64,000 nucleotides of DNA from Leuctra nigra (taxonomy: Eukaryota > Arthropoda > Insecta > Plecoptera > Leuctridae), in the NCBI GenBank assembly GCA_934045905.1, contig OW203762.1, forward strand, positions 38,789,702-38,853,701. Reading direction: 5' to 3'. Shown here one piece after another: positions 1-11,922 of the stretch (the first letter of the stretch is position 1; each line of letters opens with the position of its first letter). The notes beneath the pieces were generated by a model. The model was not told the origin of the DNA. It worked only from the letters and a program-made list of their open reading frames with translations, and made no database searches. The position numbers and the translations under genes are program-made.

Positions 1-2221
1 TACTTTTATAAAAACAAATTAACTAATCCTTATTTCAAGCACTAAATAATACTAAATTCATTAGCACTTGAAGCCAATGATGTCACGTTTGCATTTTGCA
101 TTGCCACAAGGAAAGCAAGTGCATCTCTTTGAGGACAGAAAGCATGGAGAAGAGATAGAGACTTCATGTTGCGTCTTTTACCTCGCTAACAGTTTGCAAA
201 AAAAATAAATCCCTTTGACATGTATTACTGCAGCGACATAAATTCCATTTACAGTTTAGTTAGAATTAAAAAACTTAATCTAAATTATTTATGAACGTCT
301 TCAACGAGGAATCAACGTAAATAAAGTTGACTCCTCAACTTTCAAGTTTTAATCCAGATAATACTGTAAAAGCACAGTTGCAATGTGTATTCGACTGCTC
401 GCTTGCTTGTTTTAAGCCTGAAGTACTACACAGATAAATGCTTTAAATGTATAGCTAATCAAGATAAATGCGTGAGGTAATTCTTCTCTTGCGATTATAC
501 GTTTGGATGAGGGACAATAAAACCATTCTTCAAAACGATTCACAAACTTGACATATTTAAATCTTAAGTTTAATTAATTAAACCACATCTTTAGGACATT
601 TAAGTAAACACTCAATTGAATGGCTTAAATTAATGAATGTAAGGTGTAAAACATTGGGTTTTGGTTATCGAATTTTGTTCAAAACAAGATCTTCAGTTTT
701 TATTTAAAAAAAAGTGGTCCGTGTAATTCAGGATTTATATGGCAAAAGTATTTTATTTGTGACAATTACGAGATACGTAAATCTTCAAATTGAAAGTATT
801 TTACTACTGAAACGTTGAGAGTCAATGGCAATCTCCATTTTTACTTGAAATGTGAATTGAAAGTAATTATTTCCATGCAGCACGGACAAAGTAAGTCAAA
901 GAAGTAGTTTATTTGTTTAGTAAAAAACGCATTTAGAAACTGACTCTGCTGTACGTTGCTAGTACGTGTCTTAACGTCAGCGCATCATGTCGCTTGAGTC
1001 ATTAATAAACTCCTTCATGACGCGTGCTCCTCGGGGACGCGGCGTCAAGCGTCGGCGGGCGTGAGTGACAAGTGGGTGGGGAGGCGCCGATTAGTCTCAC
1101 TCAAACACCTAGATGAACGGCTCAAGGAGGGTATATCTAATGCGGTCCCACAAAACCAATAGCGTCGAGATCGAACTGGGAGTCAAGAGAAGATATACTG
1201 AAATGGTAGACAGGAATTATTTATACGCAACCCCACGCTCGACAGCTATCAATTCAAAGACACGTATCACAGTGAACTGGAGAGACATGTTTGAGTAAAT
1301 ACTGGGTCCGGTTTCGATCCCTGACTTGGTCCGACTATGGGGATTATCTTACATCAAAGGTAACCGAAGGTAACTTACCAAAGGTAACCAAAGATAACTT
1401 ACTAACTTGAAATGTCATTAGTTATTCACTTAAACTATATTTGCATAGAATTTGTGATCAAGGCAGTTTGTTCAGTGTGAAAAATGGTATTACATTTTAT
1501 GAAAAACCGCAGATAGTTGCGGGTTACGACAATTATTCGTCGTAACAATAATTATTATATTTTCTTTTTTTAGTTTTATGCCATGCTCTCAAAGTTGTGA
1601 TTCTTCTGAGAAGAACTATTAGGAAATAAATTCTGGACATGAAGGGTCTTTTTGATATATTGTTATGTAGTTATCAATATATTGATATAATGATACCTAT
1701 TTAACTATGTTAGCTCGTAATTTATTGTACTTTGAAATACCCATTGAATATCACATTTCTCACCTGTTGAATTCGTCTTATTGAGAGATCGTATTTATAT
1801 CTAGGTAGGGTTTAACCATAGAGGTAAGAAGGTTTTTTTTACGTTGCACTTCTTTGCAACTTGGCTAATGGCTACTGACTAATAATTATGATGGTGATAC
1901 GAAGTGTGATGTTTGTATGATGTATGATGGAGTATGGAACCTTCCCACTATTTGTATCATGACTGAGGAAATTCACGAAACATCCGCAGTCAGGAAGAAT
2001 GGTTGCGGAAATCTAACTCGGAGCTTTTGGAGTGGAGAAGATTCGGAGCTTTTCCCCGCAAATATAAGTAGTATCTTTCTGACGTTCTCATACAACCTTC
2101 CCAAAATGCATCAATTATGAGAATAATTCAAATATGAAAAGAATCGTGCATTATTTCGGAAAAAACGAAGGTGTTTTGTTTAAGACAAGAGTTGGTTACA
2201 AATAATAATAGGAATACGCAC
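1..2221. other. AT-rich non-coding stretch
   Basis: No open frame here looks coding. A short GC-rich patch lies near 1020-1105 with several GCGTC/GTCGG words. Near 1354-1407 there are several imperfect copies of an AAGGTAAC-like word. A GGTTTCGATCCC word near 1310 resembles a tRNA-type box B, but no tRNA fold or matching box A was found. Confidence 0.5.
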
Positions 2222-2835
2222 CGCGTTGATAAGCGAGCCTTCGTATTGTATGCGATTTGGTATCCGTTTGCAAGTCTCTGCTCTATTATAGCCCTTAGAA
2301 CTGAAGCGTCAAGATGGCACTGATATAATAATTGAAATTATTTGCACACATTTTCAAACATTTCAAGATTATAGAACAAAATGTCCTTATAATGACAACA
2401 ACTTTTAAAGATAACGATAGATTAGTGAAAATTGGCAAAAATACCTTAAATGTTAGTCCCAATGACCATGCAAAGTTTTAAGTTAATCGGTCCAACGGTT
2501 CAACTGAAATTTAAAAAAATCACAAGATCGGTGGTTTTAAATTTTAACCACTGAGACGATTTGGCTGAAACTTTGTAAAATTGTGGACAATGTTGGTTGC
2601 AATTACTTTTCAAAATTTCAATTTGATCGGACCAACCAATCGTTTTTTTTACATTTTAACCAATCACAGGATCCCGTTTAAAAACGATCCCATATACCGC
2701 TTGGATTACGATAGTATGTGTGCAAAATATCAGATCGATTGGTTGTGCGGTTTGACCTGGGCAGTGCAGGCAAAAAAACATACAGAAAAAGTGCTAAAAA
2801 AATACCGTGTTGACGCACGCTCAATAATGATCTAA
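2222..2835 (+). repeat. Dispersed repeat family A, copy 1
   Basis: This block matches the segment at about 25803-26685 in order and wording. Both open with GCGTTGATRAGCGAGC and contain repeated units of about 115-150 bp. The units share words such as ATGACCATGCAAA, AAGTTGATCGGTC, AACGGTTC and GACGATTTGGCTGAAA. Both end near GACGCNCGCTC followed by AATNAT. The units look like degenerate tandem copies inside one dispersed element. Short open frames across it are not protein-like. I cannot assign it to a named transposon class. Confidence 0.7.
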
Positions 2836-3249
2836 TAAATAATCCGGCATTCAATATCGCTTGTATAAAACCTTCAACGGAGCTGCAGTTATTTGTCAAA
2901 ATGTCTTCCACAACTCTGAGCTCTGGATTGATGCATTAATCTCTCACGTATATATATATAACTACAATCATTGAATCGCTGAGCAAACCAAATCCGTTTC
3001 CTCACTCTATGACAGCTGCAGCCTGACTTCAACAAGACAAAGCCATGCATTTTAATACCACATCCAAGTATGACGATGCACTAGCTCATTCAATAGTAAA
3101 CATGAAAAAGTACTGCATTCGAAATACACAATAAAATATCCTGATACAATTCTAAAAAGTATATAATCTCTAAAATGAGTAACATACTGTTATGGGACGG
3201 ACGCTTATTATATTTTAAATAGAGGCCACGAGACCGACGTGTCCGATGA
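2836..3249. other. Non-coding spacer
   Basis: AT-rich sequence with no gene recognised. A short TA dinucleotide run lies near 2950. Confidence 0.5.
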
Positions 3250-3274
3250 GGGGGGGGGGGGGGGGGGAGGGGGG
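3250..3274 (+). repeat. Poly-G tract
   Basis: A run of 18 G is followed by A and six more G. It is one of several unusually long G or C homopolymers in this window. It is not within a credible gene. Confidence 0.9.
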
Positions 3275-3739
3275 TACAAAACAAAAAACTCATGGGTGAT
3301 CTAGTTTCGCATCGGACTGGCATCCATGAGAGTTACACTATCTGGGTTTTGCATACTGTTTTGTTGACGAAACCCAGATGAGCGTGCTCTAAAGCGACGC
3401 CCAGAAGCGACGCCCTAACGCGCCGTCCAAAGCGTGACATGAATGCACATGCATTCGTGATTGATACGTCTTGATAGCGTATTTCATACAAAAGCGTGCC
3501 TGGCGAAATAATAGCCGAAGCGAGAGGGTCACTGGAATATTAATATTATTGTAGGAATAGTGAAAAATGGAGGAGCTCTATTGGTAATTTCACTCTTTTT
3601 TATTTAAAACTCTGCCAACAACAATTGTTGGTTGCCAACAAGGACACAGAATAATACACAACATAAATGAAAAGATAACTAAATTAACAAAATCATGAGA
3701 AGTGACTAAAATAAGGTAATAAACATTTGAACTATGAAA
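3275..3739 (-). other. Probable 3' UTR of the R2-like element and flank
   Basis: This lies immediately 3' of the retrotransposon ORF on its strand. I see no poly(A) tail and cannot mark the exact 3' end or a target-site duplication. Nothing else here looks coding. Confidence 0.35.
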
Positions 3740-6055
3740 TTAATGATATAAATGGTTTTTCAAAATAATAACTGATCTCCTAATTACATCTATAACTATA
3801 CTATTTAACAAAGTCTTATGCAACTTGTGCTTCACTACAAATGCTTTCAAAAATCCAGGAATTGTTCCTCGTGACCCAACCATTAGTCCTACGATGTCGA
3901 CATGAAGCAAACCATACATTCTTGAGTATTCCCCTATAGTTGGTTCATAATACTTCCGTTTTTCTTCATCAACTTCTTCAGGTTGATTTTTATGTGATTC
4001 GAACCTAATGGTTGGGTCGATGATTAAGCCGTGTTTTTTTAGATTGTCGATTACAATAATGTCAATGCGTTTAGACCCTCCAAAGCACGTAACTTCTTCA
4101 TAGACGTCGAATTTGTTCTTTTCTCTAAACGCATTGGCAATCATTGTTCGGACGGAATTATGTCTCGCGATTTGTAGAAGTTCTCCGTGCTGGCAGAAGT
4201 TCAGGACGTGTCCAAGGGTTTCTATCTCAGTGCAATGTCTGCACTGGTTTATACCGCCCTGACTTCTGCCGTGTAACACTCGAACTGGGGCTACATTTGC
4301 CGTCATTTTAATTGCATCTCTCCACTCACTGCAAGTTAAACCATTCCGTTTATTTATCCAGTTGTTTGTTGGAGTATGTTCGCTGAACAAAATTACCCCT
4401 TTACCCTTTTGTGTGAGTTCGCACCATCTTTCATACTCCCTATCTCGTAAGTGTTCACGAATAACAGATGGTTTAGGGTAAGATTTATTCGGATCTTTTG
4501 ACAACGAATCGATGTTTATTCCAAGTTTGGTGGCACAATTTTGGCGCTCTCCTGTCAAATTCCTCGTGCTGACGACATACTTATTACAGGACTTTTCCAA
4601 CACATTACAAACGTTGTAGTGCTGTATGTATGCTTCCCATCGTGCTCGAAATAATTGCAGACCTTTGTGTTTATTTGCTGAGTAAATCATACTGTCCGGC
4701 GTGTCTCCAGGAATGCACAAGATGTCCTTCAAAGCACTTCTTATTATCTTATCAACATCATCCAAAAATTTTGAGGTAAGCTGTACTAAAGGTGCGTTTT
4801 GAAATGGGTAAACAAGGGTAGGCCAGACGTAAATATTTAAAATATTTAACTTCTGATCTGCTTTCAAAAGTGGAGATTTCACTAAAGCTTCTATGTTGGT
4901 ACGAAGCGAAGAAATCACCTTCTCGTGGTTGAAGACAATCCCACGATTGAAGTTTACTCCTAAGTACTTGATAGATTCATCCTGCTTAATACTTTCGATG
5001 AAGGTTTTTTCATCAATCTTCAAAGCAGACTCTTCCAGTTTTCCATGCTTAATGATAATGGCGGATGATTTACTCGTATTTAGTTCCAGTCCAATTTCCT
5101 GTAGTTTCGATTTGGCTATATTTGTTAAAGCAATAGCAGATGCTTTATCCTTGCCTATTACAACCAAGTCATCTGCAAATCCCAACACAGAGACTCTATC
5201 CAATCCATCCACTAGAATAAAACCAAAATTTTCTACAACAGATTCTTCTGATAATACATCGAGAATATGGTCTGTTCCCATATTATAGAGTGATGGGGAA
5301 AGTGGGGCTCCTTGCATAACACCTCTCATAATCGGGATTTGTTTAGTTTTTTCACTATTCACCTCAACTTGAATTGCGTTTCCAAACTGTAGTTGTTGGA
5401 TCAGAGACGATAACTTCGTCGGTAATGAGGAAGAATCTAACGTTGAACATAAATGAGCATGGCCTATACTGTCAAAAGCCTTTGTGGTATCTAAAAATAC
5501 TAATGTCACATCAGTCTTTTCAGTCTTCGCCTTTCTCAATACTGCATCAACGATAGAAACGTTTATATGCGTGCCAGGTGTCGATGTGAAGCCACGCTGA
5601 TGTTGGTTGAAAGAGACATAACTCCTGAGCTGCTTGTCCAGAGCTCTTTCAATAACCCTTCGAAGTATGGAACAAATCGAAATCGGTCGCCAATTATTTA
5701 TATCATTAGGATCCCCTTTTTTGTAGATGAGAATTGTCCTAGCTTTAAGAAAGCACTGAGGAACCCATCCATTTCTCAGCATAATGGAGCCAATATGGGA
5801 TAAGATAGTGGCGACGCGATCACATTTAACAACTCTCATGATGACTTTGTCTGGACCGGTAGCTGTGTCAATTCGTATGCCTCTCATAGCGTTCTTTATC
5901 TCTGGCACGCTTATCCTTGGCGAGTAACTCTTGTTAATGTCTGTCCGTTCCTCAACTGTCAACCTATCATTATAACTTGGTAGTTGGTGGTCATTTGGAA
6001 GAGAGAATCTAGTGCGAAAATCATTCTCAACAACTTCAGTACTGATTGATCTTAC
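3740..6055 (-). mobile_element. R2-clade non-LTR retrotransposon, 5'-truncated ORF (RT + RLE endonuclease)
   Basis: The frame is open on the minus strand from 6055 to the stop at 3740, about 770 codons, with no internal stop. No ATG opens it, so it is a 5'-truncated copy, not a complete gene. Numbering from codon 5962, the reverse transcriptase spans roughly residues 35-400 with TGPDKV, LDTTKAFDS and the catalytic GFADDLVVIG box (FADD at 262-265). A CCHC finger follows (C574, C577, H585, C590; C-x2-C-x7-H-x4-C). Next comes a restriction-like endonuclease core, KRIDIIV at 631-637 and IIDPTIRFE at 647-655. This order is typical of the R2/NeSL group, which nicks its target and primes reverse transcription there. 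The N-terminal DNA-binding fingers expected in R2 proteins are missing. No 28S rDNA is recognisable nearby. The intact frame suggests recent insertion. Confidence 0.9.
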
Positions 6056-6152
6056 TTACTGATTGATCAGTACTGATTGTACTGATTGATAATCAGTAAT
6101 TGATCAGTAATCAGTACTGATTGATCAGTACTTACTGATTTAGACTGATTGA
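6038..6152. repeat. Jumbled ACTGATTGATCAGT repeats at the 5' end of the R2-like copy
   Basis: Many overlapping direct and inverted copies of ACTGATTGATC, ATCAGTACTGATTG and AATCAGTA abut the truncated 5' end of the retrotransposon. The first copy overlaps the last readable codons of the element (about 6037-6052). This fits repeat growth at the 5' junction during insertion, or insertion into a pre-existing repeat. Confidence 0.8.
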
Positions 6153-9100
6153 TTTTGTTCGATTTGTGTCTTTTTATGATTGAATGCTACTTCGAATGTT
6201 TAATGAAATGTTTAAATGAAATGTAGGTATCATCTATCCCGTTTAGGAACATTATAAAGAAGACTAATAAGAACAAAAAATGGATCCCTCAAATCCAGAA
6301 AGTCACAATATACCGACTCAATAGACAAATTGATAAAAAGAATAGGTACATAGCAATTAAATAGCTCATGTCCAGGATGAGTTGCTACCTAGCGGCCAAA
6401 TTACAAACTATGCCTTACCTCGCGCCGTGAAAAACAGAATGGAACGTCTCGAGCATCATTCAGAACTCTACTTAATATTTCATTATTTTACTTACACCAT
6501 CTCGGTAAAAAATCTTATGCTAGATGGAATTTTGACGGTAGATCAAGATGCGTGATGTATTTTGAGAATCAGATCAATATGTAGCACAGGCGTGTGTTTA
6601 GTCATTGTCTTTTCTTCTTTTATACTACCACCTAGGTACGTATCATTTGTAGATTTGTATTTATTTGGATGTTTTTCTACAAGAAAAAAGTGTTTACAAC
6701 CAGAAGTTTTGATAAGAGATATACAAAATACCATTGTCCTACTAAGGTGAAAAAAATATTCCGTTATTTTGTAATTAGGTTGTCAGTCCTGCTGACTGCC
6801 TCTATCTCTGTGAATTACCCACATTGCATTTCGCTCCACATAACAAATGTTAAAATGGTTACGTTATCAAATAAAGGCTTTGTAAATAGAATGGAACTAT
6901 TGCTTTCTCTCCGACTAGCAATTATCAGGGAATTATATTTTGTTGTATTTTGTTTTTGTTGAAACAATACGTTCACATTTTATTAAAAATCTTCCATCTC
7001 CGTTGATAACATTGACTTTTTGTTCATTTCACGTCTTCCCTCCCCCCAACCCCAACAAAACAATGACATTGACGGATCTGTTGAAAGTTAGCTGTGTAAA
7101 GCAATTTAATTACAACTTCTCTAATTGGTTTATTTTGAAGTAAACTGACCGACATTTGCTTGCGGCTGATGAGCCGAGCTCGACTTGAGGTGGAAGTAGA
7201 AAATTCATTTCACCTCAATCTTTCAGCTGAACATGAATTATGTACAGCTCATTGTGAATAGCTGTTGAGGTAAAGTTGAGTTTCTAATCAGGTACTACAC
7301 TATAATACGAAAACTGTTGTAAGAAAGAAGTGGAATGTGGATTATCTGAGGTAGTAAAGCATAATATTTGTCGTGTTTACTTTTTTTATTAAGCACCTGT
7401 CTCTTTCTTATGTTTTTTGGTTCATTTTGGCCAGTGCGGCTAGTGGAAAACACTCGAAGTATTTATGCTGATTTCCAAGACCTGTAGATCAGAAACTCTC
7501 ACACCTATATTAATTTGCATGCAACCCAACTGTTTTAAGTATCAAGCGTTACAATTTGAGATTTCCTAGTCATTGTTCTCTCCAATTATAGCTATTTTCT
7601 ATGCTATTTATAGCTATTTGCGAAGAAGCTCGCTGAATGTATATTTGCTTACATCTTTACATAAGTATTCAAATAAGTTTGGGAATGTAGTTAACATATT
7701 GTAATACATTTGAGATAATAATGACAATTTTGCGTCAACATCAGCGATTACTGGTTATTGTTGATAGCTGAATAGTTTCATTTAAATACTCTTTTTGTTT
7801 GAGCTTTCTTCAAAATTATGTTAAGCCAGGATCATAGAAGTTGGACACCGAGCTCGTACCATGGTCGTCCACGTTGTTTTACTCCATTTTGAGCTTATAA
7901 AATTTAGCGAATTACCTTAGCATTAGCTTCGTTAGCATTAGTTTGCAATAAAAAATGCACACACTTTCTGTACAAATTAGATCCGACAAATTGTTAGAAT
8001 TAAGTAAATTGTATGGCAAATAATCCAATGCTTGACCTATATTCGTGATAGCACTGTATTTTTTAGAAACAAAATTAAACAATATATCAATTTTGAGAAC
8101 GCTTCATATGTCTTACTAAAGTAATATTTAATAACAAACGCGAAATACAAACTTCATTCTTATAAAAGAAACAATTCGTTCTCATTTCAAACTATTGTAA
8201 AAGCAGATCCGTTTAGCTACTTATGATTCCATTCATAAGCGGGTTTCCTCTCTTTATTGGATAACTTAAGTGATGGATGCGTAGATAATTTCAATAAAAA
8301 TTGCCGTTTTGACAAAACCTGTGTGCCTGATGTAAAAATATAAAAATAATAATAAATTGATTCGATTTTCCTTGGCGTCGCATCTCCCATGAAGTTGGCG
8401 TCAGAAAAATGATAAGGATAAGAAGAGAAGTGATCTGTTTTATGGAGACTAAGGGAAGCAATTTTGAGAGCAATATTGATATTACACTCCTGCGTGGCAC
8501 CAGTGCGAAGAAACGGCTCTGAACCAGAGCGTTGTGATTGATGCTGCATTTACATTCAGACTCGTCTTCCGTTTATCTCCAAACACACTTTCTTTTTCAT
8601 TTCTAAATTAAATATTCTGTTTCGCTCAATAAATGTAAGGATACATCTGTTTTCTTTTCTAAATCCTTCTAATGGAGAACAAATGTAGTATAAGATAATT
8701 ATTGTCGGGAGATTTTATTTCCTCGTTCTTATACACAATTCTATTACATTATAGGGTATATTTACGGTTGTTATTACCCACTAGAATGTGTTTGTTTTGC
8801 TTTAACATGCAGGTTATTTCTACTAGCTTCTGGACATCCAATACAAAAAGTAACAATACATTTTCCAATGAGGTATAGCATTTAATTTAATGAGATACTA
8901 CATGCTAGATGCTCCATGTGATCTTTCAATAAGTTTTGCGAGAAAGAGCGAGCATACTGAAAAGTCTAGGAAGTTCATCTAATTGCCTTCAACGGAACAT
9001 TATCAATTACACTACATTTCGTCCCCGCACGTGGTTCGAACCCGGTGCTCCAGTGACAGTCAAATGGGATTGAAACAGGTTAAATGCATTGATTCAGTTA

Positions 9101-11874
9101 AATCAATAAATTCACTTTTGAAAGAAACGAGAAGAAAATATTTAACATTTGTAAAACACAAATACCCTATCGTATAAACAAGAGAAATGATTTTCACGTT
9201 CGCAATTTTTCTCTCAACGTGCTTCATCCGTTACTACTTTCCTCGTATTAGCAGAGTGCAGGGCGGAAGACAAAGATGCCGGTTTCGTCGTCGCAACGCC
9301 AAGACACGTGATGGATTATGGGTAATTCGCTGACATTATGGACTGATTACTAGACGTTGTTCGAACAATTTGTTTAAACTTTATTCCGGCGACGAAAGAA
9401 AGAGACAAGGGAAGAGAGGGGGGGGGGGGGGGGGAGTGAAGAATTAAGAGCAAATAGAGAATAAGAAATAGTTTACACTTGATGAGCAACAAGGTCAACA
9501 CTGTGAATTAACTACAACTACAATAAGCGGAAAGTCAACCGAGTGAGAATAGCAACTACGTGAGTGACGTGTAACTGCGATTAGAATGCCAAAAATAAAA
9601 CCATACCTTAAATGTCGACTTTTATTTTTAGGAGTTTCCTGGAGACAAACATTACAGTAATAAATTAATTTTTACATGTTTCAAGTTCTTTATAATCAGG
9701 ATAAGAAATACGTTGGACCTTGCTAATTTTCAAAGAAATTCGACTTATACCATTTTCTATGCAGTTATTAGGTATACATTTTAGTACCTATATTTGCAGT
9801 AGTATGCACGCGATTCATACAGTAGTATACTTGCATTCACTTTTTAATAATTAATGATTAATTTTAATTACTTATAATGATATGAGTTGTATGGATGATT
9901 TTATGTTTTTTTTAAATTCGACTAGGATAAATTATATGAGAGGACAATTTTTTAATTATGATTGTTGGTTATTTAAAGGAAATGAGTGCGCCAGCCGGCT
10001 TGGTATTGCATTGTTAAGATTTTAGGCAAGGCATAATATTTTAGCGATGGATTGTATCCAAATGCATATTAATTTAGACAAGTTGCTTGTTCATTTAAGA
10101 CATATGAGCTTATTTTCACCTGTTATTGAGCACATTTATTTATTTTTCAATTGAAAGAATCTTTGATGCCTTCAATAATTGGGTATTGGAAATAAAATGT
10201 CGTTCCAACTGGATATCCTGGACAACTGTAATAAAAACTAAATAAGTACACGTCTCTGTCTCGGGAATATTTTATTTTTCCCTAACGAAGATGCTTGTAA
10301 CCTCAGAACTAAGGGGCAAAGGAAATGTTAAAGAAGAGAATATTATCTAGAAGATCAGAATACAAAGTGTGTGGGGGGATGGCACAGGAAAGAATCGCCG
10401 AAGGCTAGGAAAGTTCACGGATATAATATAATAATACGGTGGCTGGTAAGCCAGAGGCACTTGAAGAATTACATGCATCCAATTAGAACATACCCTCTAG
10501 AAGCAGCAAAACCACGTGACCTTCCCGCAATGGCGGCACTCTTTTCTGTGGCTACATTTCATTAAACTAGAGCCAATTATCGTCCCGCTCTTCTCGAGCT
10601 TTACGCTCTATGTGCAGATAATGAGCCTAGCATGATCGCTAGTTACTGCATACATGGAACAAAGTTATCGGTGAATAGAACCTTTTTCTTTCTATCCCCT
10701 TGTGCCAACTATAAGAAGTCGATTACGGTTATGTATTGTCTCGGGTGAAATGCGGGTTACTTTTGTTCAGAGATATGGAGCATATCTGATGGAATTGAAA
10801 GCTAATTAGTTTATTTCAACGGTTTTTAACTGATGTTGAGCTCTTGAACTTTATATGATCGTTAACTATAATATTATGATAAACAATAAACACTTGTTAA
10901 ATGCGCAAATGTTACTTGCTTTTCATATAGGTAGAGGAGCCGGGTTTTCCTGAACGCAACCCGCAGAACACTTACGTGTTGCGGGTTGCATTCCAATGAT
11001 TCGTAAAGCAGCATGCCTACGTTGTATATTTTCTACCAAATATTGTTGTGTTGGAATATTATTTAATATTAAGGGATTGTAGCTATATTCACTATATTAA
11101 TGACGTAAATAGTTCAGCGTTAATCACAATTGTCACGTCTACAGAAATAATTACAATTGCTGTAATGAAACACCACTCGGAAACTGTAAACATTGCTGTG
11201 GTTACTTCACAAAACATACCAACAGAAAAAAATATCAAACATAATTTCCGAAAATAACAAACAAATAGGACATTCCGTAAACATATGCATATTCTAGTTA
11301 GTGTTTACCACATTGTGCCATCCGCAACAGGGTTTTGATAAGAACCCGCTCTATTTGTTGATAAGAGTTGTCCCCTCTATGTGACGGTAGTCAGAAGGAA
11401 TTCGCAACTGGATTCAGGAGGGGGTTTTAATAAACGCTAGGGTGCATGATGCATGGCCGGGACGAACGAAAAACGTGTTAGCACACAGCAATATTATTGT
11501 AACCACAAACCGGGCGAAAGATATGGCTTCGTGTATATACCAGCACGGAGAGGTCTCATACCCACTAAACTACGCAATATCCCCCGTTTATCTTTCGGTC
11601 ACAAACCACAAATGTACAAACACACACTGTGTAAAGCTAGAAAACGCTAACACCTGCTGGTGAGAAAACAATAGTAATAATAAGAAAACGAAATGAGCGA
11701 TGGGCAGTATTGTTGTGATCGTTATTAGATTTGTTTTTGTGTCATTTCAGTGCTCTGTGTGGTCTTTTCCTGAGTAATAAAAGCTGGTGTTATTAATGTT
11801 TTCAATCTCACTCTTTGTTTAGGGAATCTGTAGCTCCGTCATCGGCGACAGCTGCTGATCAAAATTCTACTCAC
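6153..11874. other. Long AT-rich non-coding stretch
   Basis: No credible coding frame was found. Observed pieces are a 17-base G tract at 9418-9434 and a hairpin near 10950-10992 in which GCAACCCGCA pairs with TGCGGGTTGC. The word TGTTGCGGGTTGC recurs near 26850. A GGTTCGAACCC word near 9033 is box-B-like but has no tRNA-like partner. The stretch may be intergenic or intronic. Confidence 0.5.
9418..9434 (+). repeat. Poly-G tract (17 G)
   Basis: An uninterrupted run of 17 G following a purine-rich GAGA/GGAAG stretch. Confidence 0.9.
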
Positions 11875-11922
11875 CGCGCTTCGATTGTGAACAACGTGGA
11901 GGAAATCTGCGGCGTTTCTTAC
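11875..11922 (-). other. Candidate 48-nt microexon / recursive splice site
   Basis: On the minus strand a pyrimidine-rich CTCTGTATTTTCAG is followed at once by GTAAGA. Forty-eight bases later comes CGCG|GTGAGT. The 48 bases between are open in frame 1 (VRNAADFLHVVHNRSA) and are GC-richer than the surroundings. The AG|GTAAG junction alone also fits a recursive (ratchet) splice site. No flanking exon can be joined to it, so this is a candidate only. Confidence 0.35.

Noticed and set aside
4893..5803. Plus-strand frames inside the R2-like element
   Set aside because: They are shadows of the intact minus-strand ORF.
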